From CAZBSE01 sp964610385 (GTDB lineage Bacteria > Actinomycetota > Humimicrobiia > Humimicrobiales > Humimicrobiaceae), in the NCBI GenBank assembly GCA_964610385.1, contig CAZSXW010000009.1, forward strand, positions 1 to 64,000: 64,000 nucleotides of DNA, written 5' to 3'. The position numbers and the translations under genes were made by a program. Positions 8,953 to 17,014 of the stretch are shown here, piece after piece (the stretch's first letter is position 1; each line of letters begins with the position of its first letter). The notes under the pieces were generated by a model that saw only the letters and a program-made list of their open reading frames with translations, was not told the DNA's origin and did not search any database.

Positions 8953-9987
8953 CTAAAGCGCACTTGATATAAAATCCCACTCAACTGGGATTTCAGCCTT
9001 CCTTGCAATTTCAATTAAATAAGACATCGTCTTAACTTCATCATCAATTGATGGCTTTGGCTTCTTCCCCTTTTTTACACATTCAATAAAATGAAGAAGT
9101 TCCCCTACATAACCATTAAATACATGACTCTGGTTTTTACTGATCGGATTCCAATCAGATGTCCATACTTTTCCTACTTCTATATCTTCACCTACATCTT
9201 TACCATAAGAAGTCACTTCTCTTGCATTCGTTACAATAACTCCTCTTCCTTTACTGCCCAATACCTCGATTCTTTCCGAAAATTGTCCGGGACCTCCATA
9301 TGTGCCCCAGCCCAAAATACCCAATGCTCCGCTATCAAATCTAACCATAGCCGTCAATGCACCGGTTTCTTTACCAGTCTTAAACGATTTAGCTTCTATT
9401 TCCTTTATATCACCATCACCGGCAAATGCCCTTACTATATCAAGATTATGACACTGCCATTCCAGCATACACGTATAAAATGTCGGAAATATTGGAAAAC
9501 CATGCATTTTGCTCTCTATCTGGATAACATTACCAAAATTTTCTTTTTCTCCGATAATTATCATCGCTCTTCTATAAGCCAAGCCATGTCTTTTTTGATG
9601 TCCTACTTGAACTATCAAATTCTTATTTCTCGCCACTTCTGCGATTTTTACAGTTCCATCTAGATCGATTGATGACGGCTTTTCCAGAAAAACCGGTATT
9701 CCGTTTTTAAGTACTTGTGTAGTCACTTCAACACTTGCTTTTGCTCCAACACAAACAATAATGCCATCAAGATTTTCATTTTTTGTCATTTCATTTAAAT
9801 TTTTATAGGTTTTGTTCCATCCATATTTTTTTGCAATCCTATCCGCTTTTTCTTTTTTTAAATCACAAATAGCAGTTCTTTCAACATTATCAAAAAAATG
9901 CAGAGAAAGAGATGGGTAATGATTTGCTTCAGCAAATATTCCAGCACCAATAATACCTAATTTAAATTTTTTATTTCTTTCTTTCAT
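8953..9987 (-). CDS. Gfo/Idh/MocA-family sugar oxidoreductase
   Basis: A 344-residue NAD(P)-dependent oxidoreductase. The N-terminal Rossmann fold has GIIGAG at 11-16, and the family signature EKP is at 102-104. A C-terminal alpha/beta substrate domain includes the GHQKRHG and HNLDIV histidines. Members oxidise inositols, glucose or other sugars or their derivatives. It is the first gene of the leftward operon ending in GatZ. Its promoter carries a copy of the shared palindromic operator, so it belongs to the same regulon as the two importers. The exact sugar cannot be deduced. Confidence 0.88.
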   Translation of the reverse strand: MKERNKKFKLGIIGAGIFAEANHYPSLSLHFFDNVERTAICDLKKEKADRIAKKYGWNKTYKNLNEMTKNENLDGIIVCVGAKASVEVTTQVLKNGIPVFLEKPSSIDLDGTVKIAEVARNKNLIVQVGHQKRHGLAYRRAMIIIGEKENFGNVIQIESKMHGFPIFPTFYTCMLEWQCHNLDIVRAFAGDGDIKEIEAKSFKTGKETGALTAMVRFDSGALGILGWGTYGGPGQFSERIEVLGSKGRGVIVTNAREVTSYGKDVGEDIEVGKVWTSDWNPISKNQSHVFNGYVGELLHFIECVKKGKKPKPSIDDEVKTMSYLIEIARKAEIPVEWDFISSAL

Positions 9988-10011
9988 TTTATAGAACCTC
10001 TAAAAAATAAA

Positions 10012-10031
10012 ACACATGTAGCTACTCGTGT
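10012..10031. promoter_or_regulatory. Sugar-regulon operator, copy 1 (variant)
   Basis: ACACATGTAGCTACTCGTGT, two half-sites around a central AGCT with 8 of 10 positions symmetric. It lies about 15 bases downstream of the -10 box of the Gfo/Idh promoter, so a bound repressor would block the transcription start or early elongation. Confidence 0.7.
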
Positions 10032-10045
10032 AAACTTAACAATAA

Positions 10046-10074
10046 ATTCTAACACTTAATTTTTATATTGTAAA
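10046..10074 (-). promoter_or_regulatory. Candidate promoter of the Gfo/Idh-GlcD-GlcF-LacI-PfkB-GatZ operon
   Basis: Minus-strand TTTACA (10074-10069), a 17-base spacer and TAGAAT (10051-10046), immediately upstream of operator copy 1. Confidence 0.55.
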
Positions 10075-10119
10075 GATTTAAGCTAAAATTTCTTAGTATT
10101 TAAAAAAAATTCTTAAATA

Positions 10120-10148
10120 AAAGTCTTAGTATTAATTTTAAAGACTTT
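10120..10148 (-). terminator. Weak terminator-like stem-loop after ABC ATPase 1
   Basis: AAAGTCTT (10120-10127) and AAGACTTT (10141-10148) pair across a 13-base loop. On the minus strand the stem is followed within about ten bases by a run of T residues. Confidence 0.35.
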
Positions 10149-10322
10149 ATTACATATCTTTAATAAAAATAAATGCAAAAAAAATTCTTTTATCATTCTG
10201 TTTTAATATTAAAATAAAAATTATTTTTTTATACTTAATTTAATCTATTCGCCCAAAAATATTATTTTATTTTAGATGAAAAACTGTTTTAGATTAATTA
10301 GTATAAATAAAATTACGAATTT

Positions 10323-11084
10323 CTAAGCTCTTATTCCTGTTATCATAGAAACTATTTCGTTTGGATTAGTCTTTTCTTTTATCCTCTCTCCAATATTTTT
10401 TCCATTTCTTAATACTATTATCCTATCTACTAACTCAAAAACATGAGCAATATTATGACTAATTACTATAATCGAAACATTAAATTCATCCCTTATTTTC
10501 TTTATTAGTTCTATTACTTTTCTTTCTTGTTTTACTCCCAAATTATTGGTTGGCTCATCAAATATCAATATCTTTCCACCCCAATAAACAGCTCTTCCTA
10601 CAACAATTGCTTGCCTCTGACCTCCAGAAAGACTCTCAACCGGCAAATTTACATTTTCAATTTCAATTCCTATAGTCTTCATCAATTTATTAGCTTCTTT
10701 TTCCATATAACTAAAATTTAAAAATCCTAAATATTTACCTAATATATTTTTAACTAATTTCTCTCTGACCATAAATAAGTTCTCGGCTGGGTCAAACGAA
10801 CCAACTAACTTCTGATCTTGATAAACAGTTTCAATTCCATATTTTCTTGATATTATTGGACTCGTTATTTCTACTTCTTGTCCTTCGATATATATTTTGC
10901 CACTGTCTTTTCTAAGTATTCCGTTTATAGTTTTTATTACTGTTGATTTTCCTGCCCCATTATCGCCAACAATAGCAACAATCTCTTTTTCATAAACCTT
11001 AAAACTTACATCATCAACAGCCTTAACTGCACCAAAATATTTCTTTAAATTTTTAACTTCTAAAACAACATTCTTGTTAACCAA
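10323..11084 (-). CDS. CUT2-type sugar ABC transporter, single-domain ATPase (system 1)
   Basis: A cytoplasmic ABC ATPase of about 253 residues. It has Walker A GDNGAGKST, signature LSGGQRQ, Walker B ILIFDEPT and the H-loop in ISHNIAH. Its partners are the permease and binding protein encoded directly upstream. CUT2 ATPases such as RbsA usually contain two fused nucleotide-binding domains of about 500 residues. This one has a single domain, like FrcA, so it should work as a homodimer. A GTG at 11090 is possible, but AGGGAG sits only two bases from it and eight bases from the TTG at 11084. The TTG start also aligns exactly with the N-terminus of the paralogue at 18040. Confidence 0.9.
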   Translation of the reverse strand: MVNKNVVLEVKNLKKYFGAVKAVDDVSFKVYEKEIVAIVGDNGAGKSTVIKTINGILRKDSGKIYIEGQEVEITSPIISRKYGIETVYQDQKLVGSFDPAENLFMVREKLVKNILGKYLGFLNFSYMEKEANKLMKTIGIEIENVNLPVESLSGGQRQAIVVGRAVYWGGKILIFDEPTNNLGVKQERKVIELIKKIRDEFNVSIIVISHNIAHVFELVDRIIVLRNGKNIGERIKEKTNPNEIVSMITGIRA

Positions 11085-11129
11085 TCCCACTACTCCCTAA
11101 AAATTGTTATTAAAATTATTACTTTAGAA

Positions 11130-11160
11130 GTATGGGCAAATACTAATTATTTGCCCATAC
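11130..11160 (-). promoter_or_regulatory. 12-bp stem-loop directly after the binding-protein gene (system 1)
   Basis: GTATGGGCAAAT (11130-11141) and ATTTGCCCATAC (11149-11160) form a perfect 12-bp stem with a seven-base loop. It starts 15 bases past the stop codon of the binding-protein gene and precedes the ATPase gene. There is no clean T-run, so mRNA stabilisation or partial termination to raise binding-protein yield is more likely than full termination. Confidence 0.7.
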
Positions 11161-11175
11161 CTTCTTGTATGACTT

Positions 11176-12243
11176 CTAATTCGAGGGGGGGGTTAAATAA
11201 TCATATATTTCTTCTGCTTTATCATATGCAGCATCCCAAAGTAAATCATCATAAGTATCTATATTTTCCTTGGTAACTATCAAACCACCAGCATCGATAA
11301 ATACATAACCCTCTTCCTTAGGCGTATAACCATCTACCAACAATTTCATAAGTAGCGCTGATGTGTATGCGATGCAATACGGATTTTGTGCAAATGTTCC
11401 TGTTACGTATCCCTCTCTTATACCTTGTTCTGTTACCTCATCAACATCGCAACCAACATATGCAATTGTATCATTCTCGTTTTCAATCATTATTTGCGAC
11501 AATGCAATAGTTGGATTTACACCAGTTGTGACCATGCCATCAATCTGATCTCCAAGCGCTGCCATTGCGTTAGTGATTTTTTCAGTACATTCATCCAAAA
11601 GCTGCATACCTGCCACTTCCTGGATAATCTGAACATCAGGATACTTTGCTACAGTCTCCTCAACACCTTCTTTTCTTAAAACAGTGTTTGGATCTAAAAG
11701 TTGTTCAAGAATATTAACTATGTTACCCTTTTCTCCCATTTCCTCTATTACTTTTTCAGTAGCTAAAACTCCCTGATTTTTCACATCAGTAGCAACAGTA
11801 AAAGGAACCGGCGTTGGTTCATTAACAGGTGCACAATAATTAACAGCAACAATTCCCTCATCTATAATTTCCTGATAAGCTGCATTAATTGCAGTTGAAT
11901 CCATAGGATAAGCCATTATTCCATTATAGCCTTGAGCTACTAATCCCTCTAACATTTGCAATTCTTCTTCTAAGCTTGGTTCAGTACCTAGAGAGATATC
12001 AACTTTTATTCCATAATCCTCTTCAAATTTGTCTAAACCTTTTTCAAGAAGATCACAAAAAGGATGTACAATCGGCCACCACATAACAAAATTATATTCT
12101 ACTTCTTCTGCTGTTGCTTCCTCTTCCTCTACAGCTTCGGTTTCTTCCTCTGCGGACTCTGTTTTACAGCCATTCAATGTAAATAAAGAAATTATTGAAA
12201 TAATAACTAATGTTACTATAAACCAATAAAATGTTTTTCTCAT
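11176..12243 (-). CDS. Sugar ABC transporter substrate-binding lipoprotein (system 1)
   Basis: A 355-residue periplasmic-binding protein of the Peripla_BP_4 (ribose-binding-like) fold. The signal peptide ends in lipobox LNGC with lipid-attachment C26, followed by a Glu/Ala-rich linker (about residues 30-48) that holds the binding domain off the membrane. It should capture a sugar or polyol for the permease encoded just upstream. Its leader has an extra GGAGGTAATG element, and a strong stem-loop follows the stop codon, matching the other two binding-protein genes in the window. The ligand is not identifiable by eye. Confidence 0.92.
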   Translation of the reverse strand: MRKTFYWFIVTLVIISIISLFTLNGCKTESAEEETEAVEEEEATAEEVEYNFVMWWPIVHPFCDLLEKGLDKFEEDYGIKVDISLGTEPSLEEELQMLEGLVAQGYNGIMAYPMDSTAINAAYQEIIDEGIVAVNYCAPVNEPTPVPFTVATDVKNQGVLATEKVIEEMGEKGNIVNILEQLLDPNTVLRKEGVEETVAKYPDVQIIQEVAGMQLLDECTEKITNAMAALGDQIDGMVTTGVNPTIALSQIMIENENDTIAYVGCDVDEVTEQGIREGYVTGTFAQNPYCIAYTSALLMKLLVDGYTPKEEGYVFIDAGGLIVTKENIDTYDDLLWDAAYDKAEEIYDYLTPPSN

Positions 12244-12327
12244 CTTAATCTAATCTCCTACCTTAATAAAATTTATATAACTTAACTTCTATTTTGTCTA
12301 TAATCCATTACCTCCTTTTTTATTTTT

Positions 12328-12356
12328 ATATCTTACCAATGTTAATATAATGTCAA
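12328..12356 (-). promoter_or_regulatory. Possible internal promoter for the system 1 binding protein
   Basis: Minus-strand TTGACA (12356-12351) and AGATAT (12333-12328) at 17-base spacing, between the permease and binding-protein genes. The -35 is perfect, the -10 poor. It could add extra binding-protein transcript. Confidence 0.35.
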
Positions 12357-12417
12357 TACCTTTATACCTCCTTTCCAATTACATTCTAAATATAAAATAA
12401 AGCGAAGCTAACTGAAA

Positions 12418-13386
12418 TCAAGTTTTTACTTTAATCCTTTTTGCACCTATATACTGCCTTATCTGATCTATGAAAACAGCTAACAAGATTATTATTCCTA
12501 AAACGGCACTTTCCCAATAAACATTTATCTTCAACATTATTAATGCATTCTTTATAACTACCATTATTAAAGAGCCTATAAAAAGACCAAAAGCAGTAAT
12601 ACTACCTCCAGACAATGCAGTTCCTCCAATTATAGCTACAGCAAAAGAAATCAATAACCAATTTTCTCCTGATTGAGGTTGAGCAGTACCTATTCTAGAA
12701 ACAAAAAGTACACCACCTAGTCCTGCTAGAAATCCAGATAGCATATGAGCTAGGATAATATTCTTTTGAATATTTAAGCCTATAAAAGCACATGCATCCT
12801 CATTATCTCCTACTGCTAATAATCTTCTACCGAAAACATTAAAAGTAAAAAATATGTAAACCATAAACAAAATGGCAATCATAAATATTAGAATATAAGG
12901 TATATTAAAAATATTGCCCTGTCCCATAACTGTAAAAGACTTAGAAATGCCTACGTACGGATAACCCTTTGTTACTCCCAATTTAATCCCATTAAAAATA
13001 AACATTGTTGCCAATGTAACAACAAATGCATTTATTTTTCCTTTAGCTGTTATAATTCCATTAATAAACCCGCATAATATCCCTACAAATAATGCAGCTA
13101 ATACAGCAACAAAGCCTGTTGTTCTAAGTTCTACTAAAAAATAGCCTACAGTAACTATACTAAGACCCCCAATAGCTCCAATTGATAGATTTAAATTACC
13201 AATAACTATAACAACAGCTTGTGCCAATCCTATAATGCAATATATAGCTATATTTCTGCCGAGATTAAAAAGATTAAAAGGACTTAAAAAACCTTCAACT
13301 AATGAAAGAATAGTAAATAATATTGCGCCAGCAATAATTAAACCAACGTTGCCGGATTTATAAAAATTACTAAAATGTTTTTTCAT
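12418..13386 (-). CDS. CUT2-type sugar ABC transporter permease (system 1)
   Basis: A 322-residue inner-membrane permease of the RbsC/XylH family (BPD_transp_2). It is made of about eight to ten hydrophobic segments and contains the characteristic GxxNGxxxxxxxINAFVVTLATMFIF stretch around residues 105-132 and a GGTALSGG motif near 255. It forms the channel of system 1 with the binding protein and ATPase encoded downstream. The gene is transcribed from a promoter whose spacer is occupied by the shared palindromic operator. Confidence 0.92.
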   Translation of the reverse strand: MKKHFSNFYKSGNVGLIIAGAILFTILSLVEGFLSPFNLFNLGRNIAIYCIIGLAQAVVIVIGNLNLSIGAIGGLSIVTVGYFLVELRTTGFVAVLAALFVGILCGFINGIITAKGKINAFVVTLATMFIFNGIKLGVTKGYPYVGISKSFTVMGQGNIFNIPYILIFMIAILFMVYIFFTFNVFGRRLLAVGDNEDACAFIGLNIQKNIILAHMLSGFLAGLGGVLFVSRIGTAQPQSGENWLLISFAVAIIGGTALSGGSITAFGLFIGSLIMVVIKNALIMLKINVYWESAVLGIIILLAVFIDQIRQYIGAKRIKVKT

Positions 13387-13445
13387 AAGCCGGAAATTGG
13401 GTGATAAATTAGAAATATTTTAAATAAATATTACTATACAATTTT

Positions 13446-13465
13446 ACACGATTAGCTACTCATGT
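13446..13465. promoter_or_regulatory. Sugar-regulon operator, copy 2, in the permease 1 promoter
   Basis: ACACGATTAGCTACTCATGT. Read on the minus strand, TTGACA (-35) overlaps its start and TAAAAT (-10) overlaps its end, 16 bases apart, so the palindrome fills the promoter spacer. The same 20 bases recur at 16450-16469 and, inverted, at 16766-16785. Confidence 0.85.
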
Positions 13466-13843
13466 CAACTCTTTTTTAATTTTTTAACACTTTTAATAAT
13501 ATTTTTACTCTTTTTTACTTAAAAAATGTTATATATTATGACAATAGAAGGAATTTATCATATGGTAATAAATCTTAAAGCAAATAAACACAGCAGAGAA
13601 TAAACTAAAAGATCTTGTAGATAGAAATTAAAAGAAAATATATGCTTCTTCTTGCTCCCATTCTTGTTGAGATCTTTTATATCTTATTTTCAAAGTCTCA
13701 TCTTCTATTATAAATTTTAGTTAATATCGTTTCTAAATTTAGTATAGACAAAATACGCCTAAAAATATTTATATCTCCAGATAAATAAAACAACATTCCT
13801 TCTTATCCAACTTTTTATTATAATTTATAGATTCTTTTTTCTA

Positions 13844-13889
13844 GGCGAGATGTTATTTTTAACATCCCGCCTTTAGGGAGGTGGTCCCT
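13844..13889. other. Pair of GC-rich hairpins in AT-rich intergenic DNA
   Basis: GGCGAGATGTTA (13844-13855) pairs with TAACATCCCGCC (13860-13871) with one mismatch around a four-base loop. AGGGA (13875-13879) and TCCCT (13885-13889) form a second small hairpin. The joined CCCGCCTTTAGGG stretch resembles ends of IS200/IS605-type elements, but no tnpA or tnpB is present. A structured RNA is an alternative. Confidence 0.35.
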
Positions 13890-13990
13890 GTTATATATAT
13901 TATATGGCAGTAAACTTGACATATAAATTAGTTTATATTGCGAATCTTATTCTTTTATTTCTTAATATAAAATATCATATTAAACAAATT

Positions 13991-14039
13991 AGGATACCTT
14001 GCTGAAGAAAATTGATTAAAAAAGTCAGCAAGGTATCCT
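13991..14039 (-). promoter_or_regulatory. 15-bp stem-loop directly after the binding-protein gene (system 2)
   Basis: AGGATACCTTGCTGA (13991-14005) and TCAGCAAGGTATCCT (14025-14039) are perfectly complementary around a 19-base loop, 43 bases past the stop codon of the binding-protein gene. On the minus strand the tract that follows is T-rich but not a pure T-run, so it may terminate or protect the transcript. Confidence 0.7.
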
Positions 14040-14081
14040 TACATCTTTACTATATTGTTACTATTTATCTTCTATTGAGAA

Positions 14082-15221
14082 CTATTCTATATCTTCAAAC
14101 AATTCTGCATATTCCTCAGAATCCCAATTGTCTTTTGTCATAACTGGGGTTACTGCTGGTATGAATTCATCTGGTACTATTCCGCAAGCAATGTAATTAT
14201 ACATAGCTACAATAGCATCAAAACACATCCCAAACGGATTCTGGTCAACGAGTACCCATATCTCTCCGCTCTTCATGTACTGCAGATTTTCATCAATAAA
14301 GTCATTACATACAACTCCTACCTGTCCAGTAAGTCCTGCATCCTTTATAGCTTTTGCTGCACCATAAGGACCTCCTGCATTACAATATATAATATCTACA
14401 TCAGGATTAGCAGTTAATATGTCCTTTGCAACATCATAAGTTACATCAGCACTATCTTTACCTTCCCATTTACCCAGATATTCAATATCCGGAGCATTTT
14501 CTTCTAGATATTCTTTATATGTATTACTGCAAAGCTCATGTGGAGATGCGCTGAAAAATCCAGTTATATTTGCTACTTTTCCTTCTCCTCCCAGTATGTC
14601 TATTGTAGCCTGAGCCTGTATACTAGCAAAATCAGGTATATCAGTTCCTACAAAGGATATCCTTTTTGAAGGTACTGAGCTTTCACCCAGCATTGTTATA
14701 ACAGGTATTCCTTGATCAACAGCTTTATCAATGGTAACTTCTGTACCTTCATTAAAAGGTGCAACAACTATTCCGTCATATTGTTCGGCTATAGCTGTTT
14801 CTATGGCATTGATAGCTGTCTCTGCTTTTAAATCAGCACCCATTATCTTATAATCTACAGTACAATTAAAGTTACTGAGATATTCTACTGCAGCCATTCC
14901 ACCGTCTTCTATAAAAAACCAGAAAGGATTATTTTTATACTCCAGTGCAACGATCCTTAAAGGTTCCTCTGATAAACATCCAGCTGCAATATGTCCTCCT
15001 TCCGGTACTGGTATATCAGGAACTTCAGCTTCAGCAGTTTCTTCTTCAGCAGCAGTTTCTTCTTCTGCAGCTTCTTCCACTGCTTCTTTTTCAATTTCCT
15101 CTTCGGTAGCAGCTTCTTCTTCTGCGCCTTCTTCTTTACATCCCGTCAGTGAAAAAACACCGATTATTGATACGCTTAGAAGAACTACTAAAATCCATGA
15201 TAATATTTTTCTCATTCTCAA
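14082..15221 (-). CDS. Sugar ABC transporter substrate-binding lipoprotein (system 2)
   Basis: A 379-residue lipoprotein. The signal peptide ends at lipobox LTGC (C28), then comes a long Glu/Ala linker (about residues 29-66) and a Peripla_BP_4 ribose-binding-like domain. It most likely feeds the permease and ATPase encoded divergently at 17015-18804, as no other permease is free in this cluster. It is transcribed leftward behind the isomerase gene. AAAGGAATTGAGA precedes the ATG, and a further GGAGGTGT lies about 65 bases upstream in the leader. The ligand is not identifiable by eye. Confidence 0.92.
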   Translation of the reverse strand: MRMRKILSWILVVLLSVSIIGVFSLTGCKEEGAEEEAATEEEIEKEAVEEAAEEETAAEEETAEAEVPDIPVPEGGHIAAGCLSEEPLRIVALEYKNNPFWFFIEDGGMAAVEYLSNFNCTVDYKIMGADLKAETAINAIETAIAEQYDGIVVAPFNEGTEVTIDKAVDQGIPVITMLGESSVPSKRISFVGTDIPDFASIQAQATIDILGGEGKVANITGFFSASPHELCSNTYKEYLEENAPDIEYLGKWEGKDSADVTYDVAKDILTANPDVDIIYCNAGGPYGAAKAIKDAGLTGQVGVVCNDFIDENLQYMKSGEIWVLVDQNPFGMCFDAIVAMYNYIACGIVPDEFIPAVTPVMTKDNWDSEEYAELFEDIE

Positions 15222-15325
15222 TTCCTTTCTTTAAATATTAGTTTAAATTATCCTATTTTAATAAAACACTTTTTTTGAAGATTAACACCTCCTATTCGTC
15301 ATTATTATGTTCCCTATCATTTTTT

Positions 15326-15339
15326 CTGTATTAATACAG
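15326..15339. promoter_or_regulatory. 14-bp palindrome between isomerase and binding-protein genes
   Basis: CTGTATTAATACAG is a perfect palindrome about 105 bases upstream of the binding-protein start. A wider pair of arms, CCTATCATT (15313-15321) and AATGATAGG (15405-15413), lies on either side. Operator or RNA-structure roles are both possible; support is sequence symmetry only. Confidence 0.3.
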
Positions 15340-15433
15340 TTTTTCCTCTATATTTCTTTAATCTTATATTATTTATATTGAAAATAGGTTTTTTTACTTT
15401 TGTTAATGATAGGTTTATTAGTTTATTAAAAGA

Positions 15434-16405
15434 TTACATACTCATTATTTCCGAATCACTTGCATTTAGAATCTCTTCCTGTCTTTCATAAAAACAGGAT
15501 GCAGATTTCTGCACAAGCTCGTCAAGCATTTTAGGATCATGGGTTCCATGCATAGCAGAATATGGGTCACCTCCCGGTCCAAGTGGTTCAGGAGTACAGA
15601 AACAGCTGTCATTATTATAACCAATTATATATAAAGCCATTAAAATTAAATCTAAATCTAAAGAGCCGGATCCCAAAGCTCGCCTATTAGTGTCCGCCAA
15701 ATGGAGATCTATCATTATATCTCCATACTCCAGGATTGTTGACGATATATGTTCTTCACCTGATAACATATGATATACATCGCCTGCTATATGTTTTACA
15801 CCTGGATGATTAATAGCATCTATAAGTTTCTTTGCTTCAGAAAAAGTATGACAAAAACTTACTTCCTCTGGCCTAACCGGTTCAATTGCTCCCCTCACTC
15901 CATTTTGTACAAAATAATCTCCAACTATATTTATAGTTTCTGCAGCTCTTAGAAAATCATTATCATCATATTTTTTAGGTCTTCCTACAGCACCAGGTGC
16001 AAATAAAATGTAAGAGCCTCCAACCTCTTTGCATAAGTCAATATTTCTTCTAAAATAATCTATACATCTCTGCCTTACAAATGGATTATTACTAGCAAAT
16101 TCCGACTCTGGTGTTACTATCCCACATATTCCAGCAGCTTTTACTCCATAGCTATTCAAGATTTTTAATACTTCTTTCGATTTATATCCTAAGTCTTTCC
16201 CATATCTGTTACCTTTAAGCTCTATATAATTTATATTGTTTTTTGCCAGACGTTCTACTGAAGTTTTGAGCGATTCTGTTCCAAAACCGCCTATATTCCA
16301 TGATAGGTTTAATTTTTTTATATTACTTATTTCTTGTTTTTTACTGTATTCAATAAACTTTTTTTTAACTTCTATGTCCTTTTTTTTAAAATTTTGCTGT
16401 TTCAA
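15434..16405 (-). CDS. Sugar phosphate isomerase/epimerase family protein (AP_endonuc_2)
   Basis: A 323-residue TIM-barrel protein of the xylose-isomerase-like family that includes sugar 3-epimerases, inosose dehydratases and sugar-phosphate isomerases. Supporting segments are SWNIGGFGTES near the N-terminus, GGSYILFAPG, the metal-ligand-like EPVRPEE and DVYHML segments, and DLHLADTNRRALGSG. The TTG start has GGAAGA upstream; about 30 Lys-rich residues precede the recognisable domain, so a later start is possible. Its promoter spacer carries operator copy 3, placing it in the sugar regulon. The reaction is probably ketose epimerisation or isomerisation but is not fixed by the sequence. Confidence 0.8.
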   Translation of the reverse strand: MKQQNFKKKDIEVKKKFIEYSKKQEISNIKKLNLSWNIGGFGTESLKTSVERLAKNNINYIELKGNRYGKDLGYKSKEVLKILNSYGVKAAGICGIVTPESEFASNNPFVRQRCIDYFRRNIDLCKEVGGSYILFAPGAVGRPKKYDDNDFLRAAETINIVGDYFVQNGVRGAIEPVRPEEVSFCHTFSEAKKLIDAINHPGVKHIAGDVYHMLSGEEHISSTILEYGDIMIDLHLADTNRRALGSGSLDLDLILMALYIIGYNNDSCFCTPEPLGPGGDPYSAMHGTHDPKMLDELVQKSASCFYERQEEILNASDSEIMSM

Positions 16406-16449
16406 TTATTTATCTTCCAATATTTTTATTAATTTTTGCCTTATATTTT

Positions 16450-16469
16450 ACACGATTAGCTACTCATGT
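16450..16469. promoter_or_regulatory. Sugar-regulon operator, copy 3, in the isomerase promoter
   Basis: ACACGATTAGCTACTCATGT, identical to copy 2. On the minus strand it fills the 16-base spacer between TTGACA and TAAAAT, about 45 bases upstream of the isomerase start. Confidence 0.85.
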
Positions 16470-16765
16470 CAAGTTTTATTTCTATTCTTTTGATTTTATC
16501 TTTACATTTTTTAAGAATTATTATATTTTACCCTTTCTTAAAGTTATATCCTTATTTTCTTAAATAAAACTTATTCATAATTTTATTTTTAATATTTTTT
16601 TTTCTAAATTTATATTTTACTATAAAAATTTTTATATTTTTTAATAATAATTATTTTATTATAATTAAAAGTAATATTATAAATACTTTATAATATAAAA
16701 AAAAAATTATAATTTTAAATAATCTTTTTCAGATATCTAAAAAATTAAAAAAATAAGGTTTCTTG

Positions 16766-16785
16766 ACATGAGTAGCTAATCGTGT
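16766..16785. promoter_or_regulatory. Sugar-regulon operator, copy 4, in the permease 2 promoter
   Basis: ACATGAGTAGCTAATCGTGT, the exact reverse complement of copies 2 and 3. On the plus strand TTGACA starts at 16763 and TAAAAT follows after 16 bases. The transcript would have a leader of roughly 220 bases before the permease 2 start. Confidence 0.85.
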
Positions 16786-17014
16786 AAAATATATTATTAA
16801 ATTTCCTTTTTAGTAATAAAAGTATTTCACAATTAGACTATTAAAAATGCGAACTTATAAACTTTTTACATAAAAAATAACTTATATAAATCCAAGGCTT
16901 TAATAATTCTAATTATAATTTAGTTTTAAATGTTTAAAAATTCCTTATTAATAGACTTATATGTAAAAAAATATTAAATTAATAAAGTAATACAATTTCT
17001 TTTTGGAGGAAATT

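Larger units (their letters stand above)
9988..10322. other. AT-rich intergenic region between ABC ATPase 1 and the Gfo/Idh gene
   Basis: About 335 bases without a gene. The right part holds a weak terminator for the ATPase gene. The left part holds the promoter and operator of the Gfo/Idh operon. All three are listed separately. Confidence 0.6.
13387..14081. other. Long intergenic region between system 2 binding protein and system 1 permease
   Basis: About 695 bases without a convincing gene. From right to left it holds the stem-loop after the system 2 binding-protein gene (13991-14039), a pair of GC-rich hairpins (13844-13889), about 330 bases of AT-rich DNA in which every frame is broken, and the promoter-operator of the system 1 permease (13446-13465). 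Decayed mobile DNA is possible but unproven. Confidence 0.5.
16406..17014. other. Divergent control region between isomerase and permease 2 genes
   Basis: About 600 bases, extremely AT-rich, with no gene. Each end carries an identical promoter-operator module (16450-16469 leftward, 16766-16785 rightward). The two are 316 bases apart and inverted, an arrangement that would allow one repressor to bridge both sites by looping. Confidence 0.6.

Noticed and set aside
15904..15917. ATTTTGTACAAAAT, matching the palindrome upstream of the glcD-like gene
   Set aside because: It falls inside the isomerase coding sequence and is explained by the codons for F-V-Q-N; treated as coincidence rather than a second operator.
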